A stretch of DNA of 64,000 nt from assembly GCF_000373565.1 (NCBI RefSeq), contig NZ_KB891801.1, forward strand, positions 218,903 through 282,902. Reading direction: 5' to 3'. Below, in pieces: positions 34,344 to 43,903 of the stretch (position 1 is the first letter of the stretch; the number at the start of each line of letters is the position of its first letter). The notes beneath the pieces are model-generated. The model worked only from the letters and a program-made list of their open reading frames with translations. It was not told the origin of the DNA and made no database searches. The position numbers and the translations under genes were made by a program. The stretch comes from Streptomyces sp. HmicA12. Its GTDB lineage: Bacteria > Actinomycetota > Actinomycetes > Streptomycetales > Streptomycetaceae.

Positions 34344-36079
34344 TTGGTACTCACCGTCCGGGTGTCCTGGCCGGAGCGCAGCACCTTGCCGGGCACGGCG
34401 CCGCTGACGACGTCGTGGCGCATCGCCTCGACGCCGTTGACCCATACGGCTGTTATGCCGATCGCCTTCGAGTCGAGGCGCGGGCTGTCGCCGGGCAGGT
34501 CGTGCACGAGGGTGGCCTTGCCCGCGTCGATCGCCTCCGGGTCGAAGAGCACCAGGTCCGCGTGGAAGCCCTCCTGGATGCGGCCGCGCTCGCGCAGCCC
34601 GAACAGCTGGGCCGGGTCGTCGGTGAGCATCTTCACGGCCTGCTCCAGACTCGCCAGTTTCCGCCCGCGCAGGCAGTCGCCGATGAACCGTGTCGTGTAC
34701 GGCGCCCCGCACATCCGGTCCAGGTGGGCGCCCGCGTCGGAGCCGCCCAGCATGACGTCCTCGTGGCTCCAGGCCTCGGCGCGCAGCGCCCACGAGTCCG
34801 GGTCGTTGTCGGTCGGCATCGGCCAGAGGACCGTGCGCAGGCGGTCGTTGGCGCAGATCTCGACGAGGCACTCGAAGGGTTCCTGCCCGCGCTCGGCCGC
34901 GATGTCCTTCACCACGCGCCCGCTGAGCCCCTCGTTCGCCTCGGAGTACGTGTCCCCGATGACGTAACGGCCGAAGTTCGCGAGCCGCCGGAAGACACCG
35001 GCCTCCTTGCTGTCGGCCCGCCGCAGCATCTCGGCGCGCACGTCCGGGTCGCGGAGCTTCGCGATCCGCTCGTCGACCGGCAGGCCGAGGACGTCGCCCC
35101 AGCCGGGGATGAGGTTGAGGGCGCAGAACGTGCCGAGCGACATGTTCATCGGGGTGAGGATCGGCATGGTCAGGGCGACGATGCGGCCGCCGGACTTCCT
35201 GGCCCGCTCGCTCGCGGTGAGCTGGCGCGGCACGCGCTCCGGCACGGCGGCGTCGATCGTCAGCACGTTCCAGTTGAGCGGACGCCCGGCGGCGGCGCTC
35301 ATCTCCACGAACAGGTCGATCTCGTCGTCGCTGAACTGGTCGAGGCACCCGGCGACGATCGCCTCGATCTGCGTACCCTCATGCTCCCCGACCGCCTTGC
35401 TGAGGGCGATGAGTTCGGCGGGCAGCGCGTGCCGCGAGGCGACCGGCTTCCCGTCCCCGTCCGAGTGCGTGGACGACTGGGTGGTGGACAGGCCCCAGGC
35501 GCCGGCCTCCATGGCCTCGTGGAAGAGCGCGAGCATGGCGTCCATCTGCTGCTCGCTGGGCTGCCCGCCGACGGCGTCCGCCCCCATCACGTACCGCCGC
35601 AGCGCGCAGTGCCCCACCATGAACCCGGCGTTGACGGCGATCCTCCCGTCGAGCGCGTCGAGGTACTCCCCGAACGAGTTCCACGTCCACGGGGCGCCCT
35701 CCTCCAGGGCGACCAGCGACATCCCCTCCACCTTGGACATCATCCGCCGCGTGTAGTCGGCGTCGTCCGGACGCTCGGGGTTCAACGGGGCGAGGGTGAA
35801 GCCGCAGTTGCCGCCCGCGACCGTCGTCACCCCGTGGTTCAGGGAGGGTGTCGCGTACGGGTCCCAGAACAGCTGCGCGTCGTAGTGCGTGTGCGGATCG
35901 ACGAACCCGGGAGCGAGGACGAGCCCTGTGGCGTCCTCGCTCGTGCGCGCCTCCTCGGCGAGGGTTCCGGGTTCGGCGATGACGGCGATCCGACCGTCCC
36001 GGATCCCGAGATCGGCGACTTGGGCGGGGGCGCCGGTCCCGTCGACGACGGTCGCGCCCTTGATCAGGTGGTCGAGCAT
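34340..36079 (-). CDS. N-acyl-D-amino-acid deacylase-family amidohydrolase
   Basis: A 579-residue metallo-amidohydrolase. LAPGFVDPHTHYDAQLFW holds the HxH metal pair near 62-70; GGNCGFTLAP, GGSDAGAHLDR with the catalytic Asp, and PAQLFGLRERGRI are family blocks. Members deacylate D-amino acids or hydrolyse cyclic amides. It is followed directly by the aldehyde dehydrogenase. The true substrate is unknown and depends on the neighbouring oxidoreductases. Confidence 0.88.
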   Translation of the reverse strand: MLDHLIKGATVVDGTGAPAQVADLGIRDGRIAVIAEPGTLAEEARTSEDATGLVLAPGFVDPHTHYDAQLFWDPYATPSLNHGVTTVAGGNCGFTLAPLNPERPDDADYTRRMMSKVEGMSLVALEEGAPWTWNSFGEYLDALDGRIAVNAGFMVGHCALRRYVMGADAVGGQPSEQQMDAMLALFHEAMEAGAWGLSTTQSSTHSDGDGKPVASRHALPAELIALSKAVGEHEGTQIEAIVAGCLDQFSDDEIDLFVEMSAAAGRPLNWNVLTIDAAVPERVPRQLTASERARKSGGRIVALTMPILTPMNMSLGTFCALNLIPGWGDVLGLPVDERIAKLRDPDVRAEMLRRADSKEAGVFRRLANFGRYVIGDTYSEANEGLSGRVVKDIAAERGQEPFECLVEICANDRLRTVLWPMPTDNDPDSWALRAEAWSHEDVMLGGSDAGAHLDRMCGAPYTTRFIGDCLRGRKLASLEQAVKMLTDDPAQLFGLRERGRIQEGFHADLVLFDPEAIDAGKATLVHDLPGDSPRLDSKAIGITAVWVNGVEAMRHDVVSGAVPGKVLRSGQDTRTVSTK

Positions 36080-36111
36080 GGGATTCCAAGCCTCTCCGGG
36101 GATTGAGGAGC

Positions 36112-36189
36112 GGGGTCCGGGGCGGAGCCCCGTGGCATCGGCAACGACAGGGCCCCGGCTCTCCTGTCCGGGAGGAGGAGAACCGGGGC
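36112..36189 (-). terminator. Hairpins between LLM gene and deacylase gene, with a GGGGTCCGGGGCGGAGCCCC repeat
   Basis: At 36152-36189 arms GCCCCGGCTCTCCT / AGGAGAACCGGGGC pair with one mismatch, just after the LLM gene stop. At 36112-36131 lies a GGGGTCCGGGGCGGAGCCCC palindrome, a common Streptomyces intergenic repeat. Together they may attenuate transcription into the deacylase-ALDH pair. Confidence 0.65.
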
Positions 36190-36199
36190 AGCTCGGCGA

Positions 36200-37324
36200 T
36201 CAGGCCCCGGCCTGCCCCCGGAACCGGGTCGTCCGGTGGACGGGGTCCGTGTCGATCTTCGGGATGACGTGCTCACCGATCAGCTTGATCGAGTTCAGCG
36301 TGTCCTCGTGCGAGATGCCGATGGGCAGCCCGAACGACAGCTGGTCGGCGCCGGCCTGCTCCCAGCGCTTGCACTGCTGGAGCACCTCGTCCGGGTCACC
36401 GCAGATCATCAGCTCCTCGGCGATGAGGAGTTCGATGATCTCCCGGTTGTACTCGGGCAGCACCTCCGGCCACTCGGGGATGCCCTCGGGCCGCGGGAAG
36501 GTGTCGTGGTAGCGGAAGACCAGCGACTGGAGGTAGTTGAGCCCGCCGCCCACGGCGATGTCCACGGCCTTGTCGTGGGTCTCGGCGCAGATGGCGGTCG
36601 AGGTCACCATGACGTTGTCGTTGACGAAGTCCCCGATGGGGTCCGGGTCCTGGATGGCGGTCTTGTACTGCTCCAGCACCCATTCCATGTCGGAGACCTT
36701 CTGGACGCTGAAGCCGAGGACCCCGAGACCCTTCTTCGCCGCCATCGCGTACGAGGGCGGGGACCCGGCCGCGTACCACATGGCGGGGTGCGACTTCCCG
36801 TACGGCTTGGGGAAGATCTTGCGCGGCGGCAGCTGCCAGTGCTTGCCCTGGAACCCGACGTACTCCTCCTGGAGCCACATCTTCGGGAACTCGGCGATGG
36901 TCTCTTCCCAGATCTCCTTGGTGTAGTTCATGTCGGTCACCCCGGGTATGAACCCGAGGATCTCGTGACTGCCGGCCCCGCGCCCGCTGCCGAACTCGAA
37001 CCGGCCCTCGCTGAGGTGGTCGAGCATGGCGACCTTCTCGGCCACCTTCACCGGGTGGTTGACCTGGGCGAGCGGGTTGAAGATGCCCGAGCCGAGGTGG
37101 ATGCGGTCGGTGGCGTGCGCGAGGTAGCCGAGGTAGACGTCGTTCGCCGAGAGGTGCGAGTACTCCTCCAGGAAGTGGTGCTCGGACGCCCAGGCGTACT
37201 TGAAGCCGGACTTGTCAGCCTGGATGACGTACTCGGTCTCGTTCATGAGCGCGCGGTGCTCGGCGGTGGGGTCGGTCAGCGCCTGCTTGCCCACGTATCC
37301 CTGTACAAAGAGCCCGAATTCCAA
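36200..37324 (-). CDS. LLM-class flavin/F420-dependent oxidoreductase (1)
   Basis: A 374-residue luciferase-like TIM-barrel monooxygenase/oxidoreductase. [66 protein letters not shown] are typical. It uses reduced FMN or F420. The start is TTG at 37324, since MEFGLF is the family start and no ATG/GTG fits; a GGACGG lies about 9 nt upstream. Two TCTGACG palindromes lie in its promoter region (37349, 37409). Confidence 0.88.
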   Translation of the reverse strand: MEFGLFVQGYVGKQALTDPTAEHRALMNETEYVIQADKSGFKYAWASEHHFLEEYSHLSANDVYLGYLAHATDRIHLGSGIFNPLAQVNHPVKVAEKVAMLDHLSEGRFEFGSGRGAGSHEILGFIPGVTDMNYTKEIWEETIAEFPKMWLQEEYVGFQGKHWQLPPRKIFPKPYGKSHPAMWYAAGSPPSYAMAAKKGLGVLGFSVQKVSDMEWVLEQYKTAIQDPDPIGDFVNDNVMVTSTAICAETHDKAVDIAVGGGLNYLQSLVFRYHDTFPRPEGIPEWPEVLPEYNREIIELLIAEELMICGDPDEVLQQCKRWEQAGADQLSFGLPIGISHEDTLNSIKLIGEHVIPKIDTDPVHRTTRFRGQAGA

Positions 37325-37348
37325 GGAGGTTCACCGTCCTCGTCAGTT

Positions 37349-37425
37349 TCTGACGATCCGTCAGATTGGATGGGAAGACTGTTCCACTGCGGTGCGTGAG
37401 CGTCAATACCTGACGCAGCGTCAGA
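37349..37425. promoter_or_regulatory. Two operator palindromes (sites B and C) before LLM gene 1
   Basis: Site B, TCTGACGATCCGTCAGA, is 37349-37365. Site C, CCTGACGCAGCGTCAGA, is 37409-37425 and overlaps the stop of the SDR gene. They are 60 bp apart. Just left of B, CGTCAG-TTT-CTGACG gives an overlapping extra inverted repeat. Same motif as site A. Confidence 0.72.
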
Positions 37426-38200
37426 GAACTGAGACGCCCGCCAGCCAGCCGCCGTCGACGACGAACGGCTGCCCGGTGATGTACGAGGAGTCCTCCTCCG
37501 CGGTGAGGAAGAGCGCGAGCCGCGCCACTTCCTCCGGCTGCCCGACCCGGCCGAGCGGCACGAGCTTGCGGTACAGCTCGTCGAGCGCCTGCGCGGCCTC
37601 CTCGGTGTTCGCCCCGGGGTCGAGCTGGGAGGGGTTGCTCATGGCGGTGTCGATGGCGCCGGGGCACACGGCGTTGACCCGGATCCTCTTGGCGGCGAGT
37701 TCGAGCGCGGCGACCCGCGTCAGGCCGACGATGGCGTGCTTGGTGGCGGTGTACGAACCGACGTACGCCATCCCCGTGACACCGGTGTAGGACGCGGTGT
37801 TGACGATGGACCCGCCCCCGGCGGCCTCGATCTCGGGCGCGACGGTCTTGATCCCGAGGAAGGCCCCCACCTGATTGACCTGCACGATCTGCTGGAACTC
37901 GTCGAGGGGGGTCGAGACCAGCTCGTTGAACCGCAGGATCCCCGCGTTGTTGACCAGCCCGTCGATCTTCCCGAAGGCGTCCTTGGCGGCGCGCACGGCG
38001 GCGGCCCACTCGTCCTCCTTGCTCACGTCCAGATGGACGTAGAGCCCGCCGATCTCCTTGGCGACGGCCTCGCCCTGGTCGTCGAGGACGTCGGCGAGGA
38101 CGACCTTCGCCCCCTCGGCGGCGAACAGCCGCGCCTCCTTCTCGCCCTGCCCGCGCGCCGCACCCGTGATGAGGACGACGCGCCCTTCGAGCTTTCCCAT
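37421..38200 (-). CDS. SDR oxidoreductase, 3-alpha/20-beta-hydroxysteroid-dehydrogenase-like
   Basis: A 259-residue classical SDR. GxGxxG variant [12 protein letters not shown] (residues 13-24), [10 protein letters not shown], Ser in [10 protein letters not shown], YxxxK in [12 protein letters not shown] motif CPGAIDTAM, and VVDGGWLAG at the end. It resembles actinobacterial steroid/alcohol dehydrogenases but the substrate is not proven. It lies between the two LLM genes; only 24 bp separate it from LLM gene 2, so they are co-transcribed. Confidence 0.9.
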   Translation of the reverse strand: MGKLEGRVVLITGAARGQGEKEARLFAAEGAKVVLADVLDDQGEAVAKEIGGLYVHLDVSKEDEWAAAVRAAKDAFGKIDGLVNNAGILRFNELVSTPLDEFQQIVQVNQVGAFLGIKTVAPEIEAAGGGSIVNTASYTGVTGMAYVGSYTATKHAIVGLTRVAALELAAKRIRVNAVCPGAIDTAMSNPSQLDPGANTEEAAQALDELYRKLVPLGRVGQPEEVARLALFLTAEEDSSYITGQPFVVDGGWLAGVSVL

Positions 38201-38224
38201 GTGTGAATTCCCATCCCTGCGCGG

Positions 38225-39142
38225 TCAGTTGAGGTGCGGAGCGACGTCGGCGGCGAAGGCCGCCATCTGGTCGACGAGTTCGGTACGTCCACGGCTGCGG
38301 AAGCGCACCTGGAGCTGGTGCACCCCCATGGCGGCGTAGGCGCGCAGCGACTCGGCGAGCGCCTCGGGCTCGCCCGTGAGGGTGCGCCGCCCGACGTGCC
38401 ACGACGGCTCGCCCATGTACAGCGGCTCGGCGATGGCCCCGACGGTGAGCGGCGCCTCGATGCCGGCCTCGGCGCGCATCCGGCGCAGCTTCTCGATCTT
38501 CTCCGGCAACCGGTCGCGCGGGTCGCCCTGCGGGAGCCAGCCGTCCCCCTTGAGGGCGGCCCGCCGCATCGCGGGCGCCGACGACCCTCCGACCCATACG
38601 GGAACCCGCGCCTGAGCGGGCCGCGGCAGCTGCCCGAGCCCCTCGAATGAGAACAGCTCCCCCTTGTGGGAGGGGAACTCCTCGGGACCGAGGGCGGCCT
38701 TCAGCGCGTCGACGCTCTCGTCGAGCACGGCGCCGCGCCGCGCGAAGTCGACGCCGAGCGCCTCGAACTCCTCCTCCACGTGCCCGGCCCCGACCCCGAG
38801 GATCAGCCGGCCGCCGCTGAGGTGGTCCACGGTCGCGTACTGCTTGGCGGAGGCGAGCGGGTGGCGCAGCCCGACGATGGCGACATGGCTGAGCAGCCGC
38901 ACCCGTTCGGTGACCCCGGCCAGGAAGGAGAGCGTGGCGACGGGGTCGTACCAGGTCGTCGACATGGCCTCGGCGAGCCGCCGCGGGATGGCGACGTGGT
39001 CGCAGCAGGCGATGTAGGCGAAGCCGCCCCGGTCGGCGGCGCGGGCGATCTCGACGAGATCGGCGACGCCCGCACCCGCCTCCCAGGGTTCGGCGTACAT
39101 CGTGCTCTGGGACTGGATGGGCAGTTGGATGCCGTACTCCAC
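38225..39142 (-). CDS. LLM-class F420-dependent oxidoreductase (2)
   Basis: A 305-residue luciferase-like protein of the TIGR03619 (F420-type) kind: YGIQLPIQ, FAYIACCDHVAIP, VTERVRLLSHVAIVGLRHPL, YATVDHLSGGRLILGVGAGH, VPVWVGGSSAPAMRRAA. It probably transfers hydride from or to F420; FO synthase is encoded in the same window. GTG 39142 with AGAGGAG 8 nt upstream is chosen. Its promoter holds two operator half-palindromes (39171-39205). Confidence 0.88.
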   Translation of the reverse strand: MEYGIQLPIQSQSTMYAEPWEAGAGVADLVEIARAADRGGFAYIACCDHVAIPRRLAEAMSTTWYDPVATLSFLAGVTERVRLLSHVAIVGLRHPLASAKQYATVDHLSGGRLILGVGAGHVEEEFEALGVDFARRGAVLDESVDALKAALGPEEFPSHKGELFSFEGLGQLPRPAQARVPVWVGGSSAPAMRRAALKGDGWLPQGDPRDRLPEKIEKLRRMRAEAGIEAPLTVGAIAEPLYMGEPSWHVGRRTLTGEPEALAESLRAYAAMGVHQLQVRFRSRGRTELVDQMAAFAADVAPHLN

Positions 39143-39170
39143 GACGGCGGCTCCTCTGTCTAGGACCGAA

Positions 39171-39205
39171 TCTGACCCACCATCAGAAACTGACGGCCCG
39201 TCACA
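39171..39205. promoter_or_regulatory. Tandem degenerate operators (sites D and E) before LLM gene 2
   Basis: TCTGACCCACCATCAGA (39171-39187) and ACTGACGGCCCGTCACA (39189-39205) are adjacent, 1 bp apart, and each is an imperfect version of TCTGACGNNNCGTCAGA. They start 29 bp upstream of the GTG start, a position fit for repression. Confidence 0.65.
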
Positions 39206-39270
39206 TACTGCGTCCACCTGGCCCGACAGACAAGACTCGCGACACCGGGAGAGGTGGCGCGAAGCGCACG

Positions 39271-39328
39271 CCTCAGGGGCGCGGGACCGTACCCGTCAGC
39301 GGCTCCGCCGCGGGGCGCGACAAGCCCC
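39271..39328. repeat. Dispersed intergenic repeat, copy 3 (long subtype)
   Basis: Starts CAGGGGCGCGGGACCGTA, carries GCGGCTCCGCCGC and ends GGGGCGCGACAAGCCCC. Nearly the same as 44998-45052, and related in its first bases to the short subtype at 697 and 13801. It lies after the TIM-barrel amidohydrolase gene. Confidence 0.7.
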
Positions 39329-39414
39329 ACCGGACCGCAAGCCGCCATCGATCACCAGCCCGGCAGACGAACCAGCGCACCCCAGCCCCGCCGGCCCCGA
39401 GCCCCGCCGCAGAC

Positions 39415-40674
39415 CTACGCCTCCCAGAGCCCCTCCCCCGTGAGCCCCAGAAGATCGATCGCGTTGCCCCGCACGATCCGCTCCACGAGATCCGGCGCCA
39501 GATGCCCCATCTGCGCCTCGCCGACCTCCCGCGACTTCGGCCAGGTGGAGTCGGAGTGCGGGTAGTCGGTCTCGTACAGCACGTTGGCGACACCGATGGA
39601 GTCGAGATTCTTCAGCCCGAAGGCGTCGTCGAAGAAGCAGCCGTAGACGTGGTCCGCGAAGTACTCGCTCGGCGGCTTGCGCACCTTGTCGGCGACGCCG
39701 CCCCAGCCGCGGTTCTCCTCCCACACCACGTCGGCGCGCTCCAGGATGTACGGGATCCAGCCGATCTGCCCCTCGGCGTACATGATCCGCAGGTTCGGGA
39801 AGCGCTCGAACTTGCCGCTCATCAGCCAGTCGACCATCGAGAAACAGCAGTTGGCGAACGTGATGGTGGACCCGACGGCGGGCGGCGCGTCCGGCGACGT
39901 GGACGGCATCCTGCTGCTGGACCCGATGTGCATGGCGATGACGGTCCCGGTCTCGTCGCACGCGCGCAGGAACGGATCCCACGCGTCGGTGTGGATGCTG
40001 GGCAGCCCGAGGTGCGGCGGGATCTCGGAGAAGGCGACGGCGCGCACACCGCGGGCGGCGTTGCGCCGCACCTCCTCGGCGGCGAGCTCGGCGTCCCACA
40101 GCGGGACGAGGGTCAGCGGTATGAGCCGCCCCCGGGCCTGCGGCCCGCACCACTCCTCCACCATCCAGTCGTTGTACGCGCGCACCCCGAGCAGCCCGAG
40201 CTCGTGGTCCTTGGCCTCGGTGAAGGTCTGGCCGCAGAAGCGCGGGAAGGTCGGGAAGCAGAGCGCGGACTGGACGTGGTTGACGTCCATGTCGGCGAGG
40301 CGGGCGGGCACGTCGAAGGAGCCGGGACGCATCTGCTCGTAGGTGATGACCTCCAGCTTGATCTCGTCCCGGTCGTAGCCGACGGCGGTGTCGAGCCGGG
40401 TCAGCGGCCGGTGCAGATCCTCGTAGACCCACCAGTCGCCGATGGGTCCGTCGTCACCGGGGTTCCCCATGACGGGCGCGAACTTTCCGCCCAGGAAGGT
40501 CATTTCCTTCAGGGGCGCGCGGACGATGCGCGGTCCGACGTCGGCGTACTTCTTCGGCAGCCGGTCGGACCAGACGGTGGGCGGTTCGACGGTGTGGTCG
40601 TCGACGGAGATGATGAGCGGCAAGTCGACTGATTCCGGGGCACTTTGGGTGTTTGCGGTCTCCGTGGTCTCCAT
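39415..40674 (-). CDS. TIM-barrel amidohydrolase (amidohydrolase_2 family)
   Basis: A 419-residue metal-dependent hydrolase/decarboxylase. ISVDDHTVEPPTVW at residues 22-35 replaces the HxH of related enzymes with DDH; ALCFPTFPRFCGQTF, IPPHLGLPSIHTDAWDPF, IAMHIGSSSR and YETDYPHSDSTWP follow. The family includes amidohydrolases and non-oxidative decarboxylases of aromatic or steroid-derived acids. ATG 40674 lies 20 bp from operator F, with little leader. The frame is open to 43563, overlapping afsR, but that extension is a composition artefact. Confidence 0.87.
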   Translation of the reverse strand: METTETANTQSAPESVDLPLIISVDDHTVEPPTVWSDRLPKKYADVGPRIVRAPLKEMTFLGGKFAPVMGNPGDDGPIGDWWVYEDLHRPLTRLDTAVGYDRDEIKLEVITYEQMRPGSFDVPARLADMDVNHVQSALCFPTFPRFCGQTFTEAKDHELGLLGVRAYNDWMVEEWCGPQARGRLIPLTLVPLWDAELAAEEVRRNAARGVRAVAFSEIPPHLGLPSIHTDAWDPFLRACDETGTVIAMHIGSSSRMPSTSPDAPPAVGSTITFANCCFSMVDWLMSGKFERFPNLRIMYAEGQIGWIPYILERADVVWEENRGWGGVADKVRKPPSEYFADHVYGCFFDDAFGLKNLDSIGVANVLYETDYPHSDSTWPKSREVGEAQMGHLAPDLVERIVRGNAIDLLGLTGEGLWEA

Positions 40675-40693
40675 GGATTCACGGTAGCGCCGA

Positions 40694-40710
40694 TCTGACG
40701 ACCCGTCAGC
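40694..40710. promoter_or_regulatory. Operator palindrome (site F) before the amidohydrolase gene
   Basis: TCTGACGACCCGTCAGC matches the shared 17-bp palindrome except in its last base. It is 20 bp before the ATG, so a bound repressor would block the start of transcription. Confidence 0.7.
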
Positions 40711-40902
40711 TAGCGGGTGTGAAGGTTCGCGTGCGTGAGATGTCTGTGATGACTGTCTCCCACGGCTGACGCATCTGCCATGAACAAGGCAAACTGACGG
40801 GGTTGTCATCGGTGGTGCGCGCGAGCTGCGGCGTGCCGCCTGGACACGCTCGGGACATGAACGACAGGTGCTGGTGCGGCGGCAGGACAGGGGGCAGCGA
40901 CG

Positions 40903-43887
40903 ATGGACGGTGTACCGCGGGTGCCGGAACAGCGACGGTCCGGTACGCCTGAGGACACCGCGCTGCCCGCCGACGCGTCCGGGCTGCGCTTCGGCGTGCT
41001 CGGCCCGGTCCGCGCCCGGCGCGGCGACGAACAGCTGGCGACCGGATCCCCGCAGCAACGCGCCCTGCTGGCCGCCCTGCTGCTGCGCGAGGGCCGCACG
41101 GCGACGGCGTCCGAACTGATCGACGCGGTCTGGGGCGACGAGCCCCCGTCGCAGGCCCTGGCGGCCCTGCGCACCTACGCGTCCCGGCTGCGCAAGATCC
41201 TCGACCCGGGCGTCCTCGTCAGCGAGTCCGGGGGCTACGCGATCCGGCTGGCCCGGCGCGACGCGCTGGACCTGTCGACGGCACAGGACCTGTGGGCGGA
41301 CGCCGAGAAGGCCCGCCAGGGCGCGGACCTGTGCCGGGCCCGGGCGCTGCTGAACGAGGCCCTCGCCCTGTGGGACGGCGAACCCCTGGCGAACGTCCCG
41401 GGACCGTACGCGGAGACCCAGCGCGCCCGCCTGGAGGAGTGGCGCCTGCAACTCCTCGAATCCCGCCTCGACATGGACCTGGAGCAGGGCTGCCACGCGG
41501 AGGCCGTCTCCGAACTGACCGCGCTCACCGCGTCCCACCCCCTGCGCGAGCGGCTGCGCGAGCTGCTGATGCTGGCGCTGTACCGCTCCGGCCGCCAGGC
41601 GGAGGCGCTCGCCGTCTACGCGGACACCCGCCGCCTGCTCGCCGACGAGCTCGGCGTGGACCCGCGCCCGGGCCTCTCCGAACTCCAGCAGCGCATCCTC
41701 CGGGCGGACCCGGCCCTCGCGGAGCCCTCCGCGCCGGCCGCCGAACCGCCGTCGGCGCCCGTCCGGCCCGCCCAACTCCCCGCCACCGTCCCGGACTTCA
41801 CGGGCCGCGCGAGCTTCGTGCGCGAACTGAGCGACGTACTGTCCTCGGCCTCGTCCGCGTCCGGCGCGGGCGGCGTCATGGCGGTCTCCGCGGTGGCCGG
41901 CATCGGCGGCGTCGGCAAGACGACCCTCGCCGTGCACGTGGCCCACGCGGCACGCCCGTCCTTCCCCGACGGCCAGTTGTACGTCGACCTGCAGGGCGCG
42001 GGCCCGCACGCGGCCGAACCGGAGACGGTCCTCGGCTCCTTCCTGCGCGCCCTCGGCACGGCGGACACCTCGATCCCGGACTCCCTGGAGGACCGGGCGG
42101 CCCTGTACCGCTCGGCCCTCGACGGCCGCCGCGTCCTGGTCCTGCTGGACAACGCGCGGGACGCGGCCCAGGTCAGACCCCTCCTGCCCGGCACGGAGGG
42201 CTGCGCGGCCCTGATCACGGGCCGCGTGCGGATGGTCGACCTGGCCGGGGCCCACCTCGTGGACCTGGACGTCATGTCCCCGGAAGAGGCGCTGCTCCTG
42301 TTCACCCGCATCGTCGGCGAGGAGCGGGTGGCGTCCGAGCGCGAGGCGGCCCTGGACGTGGTCGCGGCCTGCGGCTTCCTGCCCCTGGCCATCCGCATCG
42401 CCGCCTCCCGCCTGGCATCCCGCCGCACCTGGACGGTGTCGGTCCTGGCGGCGAAGCTGGCCGACGAGCGCCGCCGCCTGGACGAACTCCAGGCCGGCGA
42501 CCTCGCGGTGAAGGCCACCTTCGAACTCGGCTACGGCCAGCTGGAACCGGCCCAGGCCCGCGCCTTCCGCCTCCTCGGCCTGGCCGACGGCCCCGACATC
42601 TCCCTGGCGGCGGCCGCGGCCGTCCTCGACGCGGACATCGACGAGACCGAGGAACTCCTGGAGTCCCTGGTCGACACGTCCCTCGTCGAATCCGCCGCCC
42701 CCGGCCGCTACCGCTACCACGACCTGGTCCGGCTCTACGCGCGTGCGTGCGCGGAGCGCGACGAACTCCCGCCGCACGAGCGGACCGCGGCGATGTCCCG
42801 GCTCCTCGACTTCTACCTGGCCACGGCGGCGGGGGTCTACGCGATCGAGCGGCCCGGGGACCGGCTGGTGGAGCACCTGGCGCCGACCGCGTATCCCGGG
42901 CTGCGGTTCGAGGACCGCCACAGCGCCCAGAACTGGCTCTACTCCGAGGCGACCTCCCTGCTCGCCGTCGTCCGCCAGTCCGCCGTGCGCGGTGAGCTGC
43001 GCCGGTCCGTCGACACCCTGTGGGCAGCCGTCGACCTCGCCGAGTCCGGCGCCAACTCCCGTGAGTACGAGGCGGTCGCGGCGTTCGCCCGGGACGCGGC
43101 CCGGGACGCCGGCGACGGCCACGCCGAGGGCCGGGCGGCGATGACGCTCGCCTACGTCCACGCCTTCGGCGGCCGCTTCGAGAGCGCCGCCCAGGAGGCC
43201 CAGGAGGCCGTGGACCTGACCCTCGCGAGCCAGGACCGGCTCAGCCACTGCTGGGCCGCCAACACGCTCGGCGTCATCGCCCTGTACCAGGGCCGCCACG
43301 CGGAGGGCGAGGCTCAACTCACCGTCGCCATCGACAACTTCCGGGCCTGCGACGACCGCCCGGGAGAGGCCAGCGCGCTCTGCAACCTCTCCCGCATCCA
43401 CCTCGCCACGTCCCGCACCACGAGCGCCGTGGACCTCGCTCGCCAGGGCACCCTCATCTACGAGGAGCTCGGCCACGAACTCCGGGGCGCCAACGGCAGG
43501 TACGCGCTCGCGCTCGCGCTGACCGAGAGCGGCCTGCTCGACCAGGCCGCCGACTGTCTGCACGGAGCGCTGAAGGTGTTCCGCGCCAGCCGGCAGCGGC
43601 TCTGGGAGGGCATGACGCTCTTCCGTCTCGCCGAGCTCGACCTCGCGGCGGACGAGCCGACCCGCGCCGCGGTCAGCGCGGAGTCCGCGCTCTCCCTGCT
43701 CCGGGACATCGGCGGCGAATGGCGGCGGGCCAACGTACTCACCGTCCTCGGCCAGGCACTCGACCGCGTGGGCCAGCCCGAGCGGGCCCAGGTGTGCTGG
43801 CAGGAGGCGTACGAGATCTTCGAGACCCTCGGTGCGCCCGAAGCCGACAAAGTACGCGCACTGCTCGGCGCCGCGACCACGGTCTGA
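40903..43887 (+). CDS. afsR: AfsR-type SARP global regulator (wHTH-BTAD-NB-ARC-TPR)
   Basis: A 994-residue regulator, equal to the 993 residues of S. coelicolor AfsR. Domains: OmpR-type winged helix (about 28-110, FGVLGPVRARRGDEQL to LRTYASRLRKIL), BTAD (about 115-260), NB-ARC ATPase with P-loop GIGGVGKTTLA near 336-346, and C-terminal TPRs (about 700-990). AfsR is activated by Ser/Thr kinases such as AfsK and drives afsS. An afsS-like gene follows 207 bp downstream with AfsR-type direct repeats. FO synthase lies near afsR in S. coelicolor too, from memory. A paralogue of afsR cannot be fully excluded. Confidence 0.85.
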   Translation: MDGVPRVPEQRRSGTPEDTALPADASGLRFGVLGPVRARRGDEQLATGSPQQRALLAALLLREGRTATASELIDAVWGDEPPSQALAALRTYASRLRKILDPGVLVSESGGYAIRLARRDALDLSTAQDLWADAEKARQGADLCRARALLNEALALWDGEPLANVPGPYAETQRARLEEWRLQLLESRLDMDLEQGCHAEAVSELTALTASHPLRERLRELLMLALYRSGRQAEALAVYADTRRLLADELGVDPRPGLSELQQRILRADPALAEPSAPAAEPPSAPVRPAQLPATVPDFTGRASFVRELSDVLSSASSASGAGGVMAVSAVAGIGGVGKTTLAVHVAHAARPSFPDGQLYVDLQGAGPHAAEPETVLGSFLRALGTADTSIPDSLEDRAALYRSALDGRRVLVLLDNARDAAQVRPLLPGTEGCAALITGRVRMVDLAGAHLVDLDVMSPEEALLLFTRIVGEERVASEREAALDVVAACGFLPLAIRIAASRLASRRTWTVSVLAAKLADERRRLDELQAGDLAVKATFELGYGQLEPAQARAFRLLGLADGPDISLAAAAAVLDADIDETEELLESLVDTSLVESAAPGRYRYHDLVRLYARACAERDELPPHERTAAMSRLLDFYLATAAGVYAIERPGDRLVEHLAPTAYPGLRFEDRHSAQNWLYSEATSLLAVVRQSAVRGELRRSVDTLWAAVDLAESGANSREYEAVAAFARDAARDAGDGHAEGRAAMTLAYVHAFGGRFESAAQEAQEAVDLTLASQDRLSHCWAANTLGVIALYQGRHAEGEAQLTVAIDNFRACDDRPGEASALCNLSRIHLATSRTTSAVDLARQGTLIYEELGHELRGANGRYALALALTESGLLDQAADCLHGALKVFRASRQRLWEGMTLFRLAELDLAADEPTRAAVSAESALSLLRDIGGEWRRANVLTVLGQALDRVGQPERAQVCWQEAYEIFETLGAPEADKVRALLGAATTV

Positions 43888-43903
43888 GGCACCGCCCCGA
43901 CAC

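Noticed and set aside
32880..35348. An 822-codon frame giving the aldehyde dehydrogenase a long N-terminus
   Set aside because: The extra 334 codons are antisense-frame noise over the deacylase gene; the ALDH starts at GTG 34343 with a 4-bp coupled overlap.
40793..40809. A further operator-like sequence, ACTGACGGGGTTGTCAT, upstream of afsR
   Set aside because: The second half departs too far from CGTCAGA; kept out of the site list.
39415..43563. Open frame of 1382 codons on the minus strand
   Set aside because: Only the first 1.26 kb (amidohydrolase) is real. The rest is the high-GC antisense shadow of afsR, lacking any motif.
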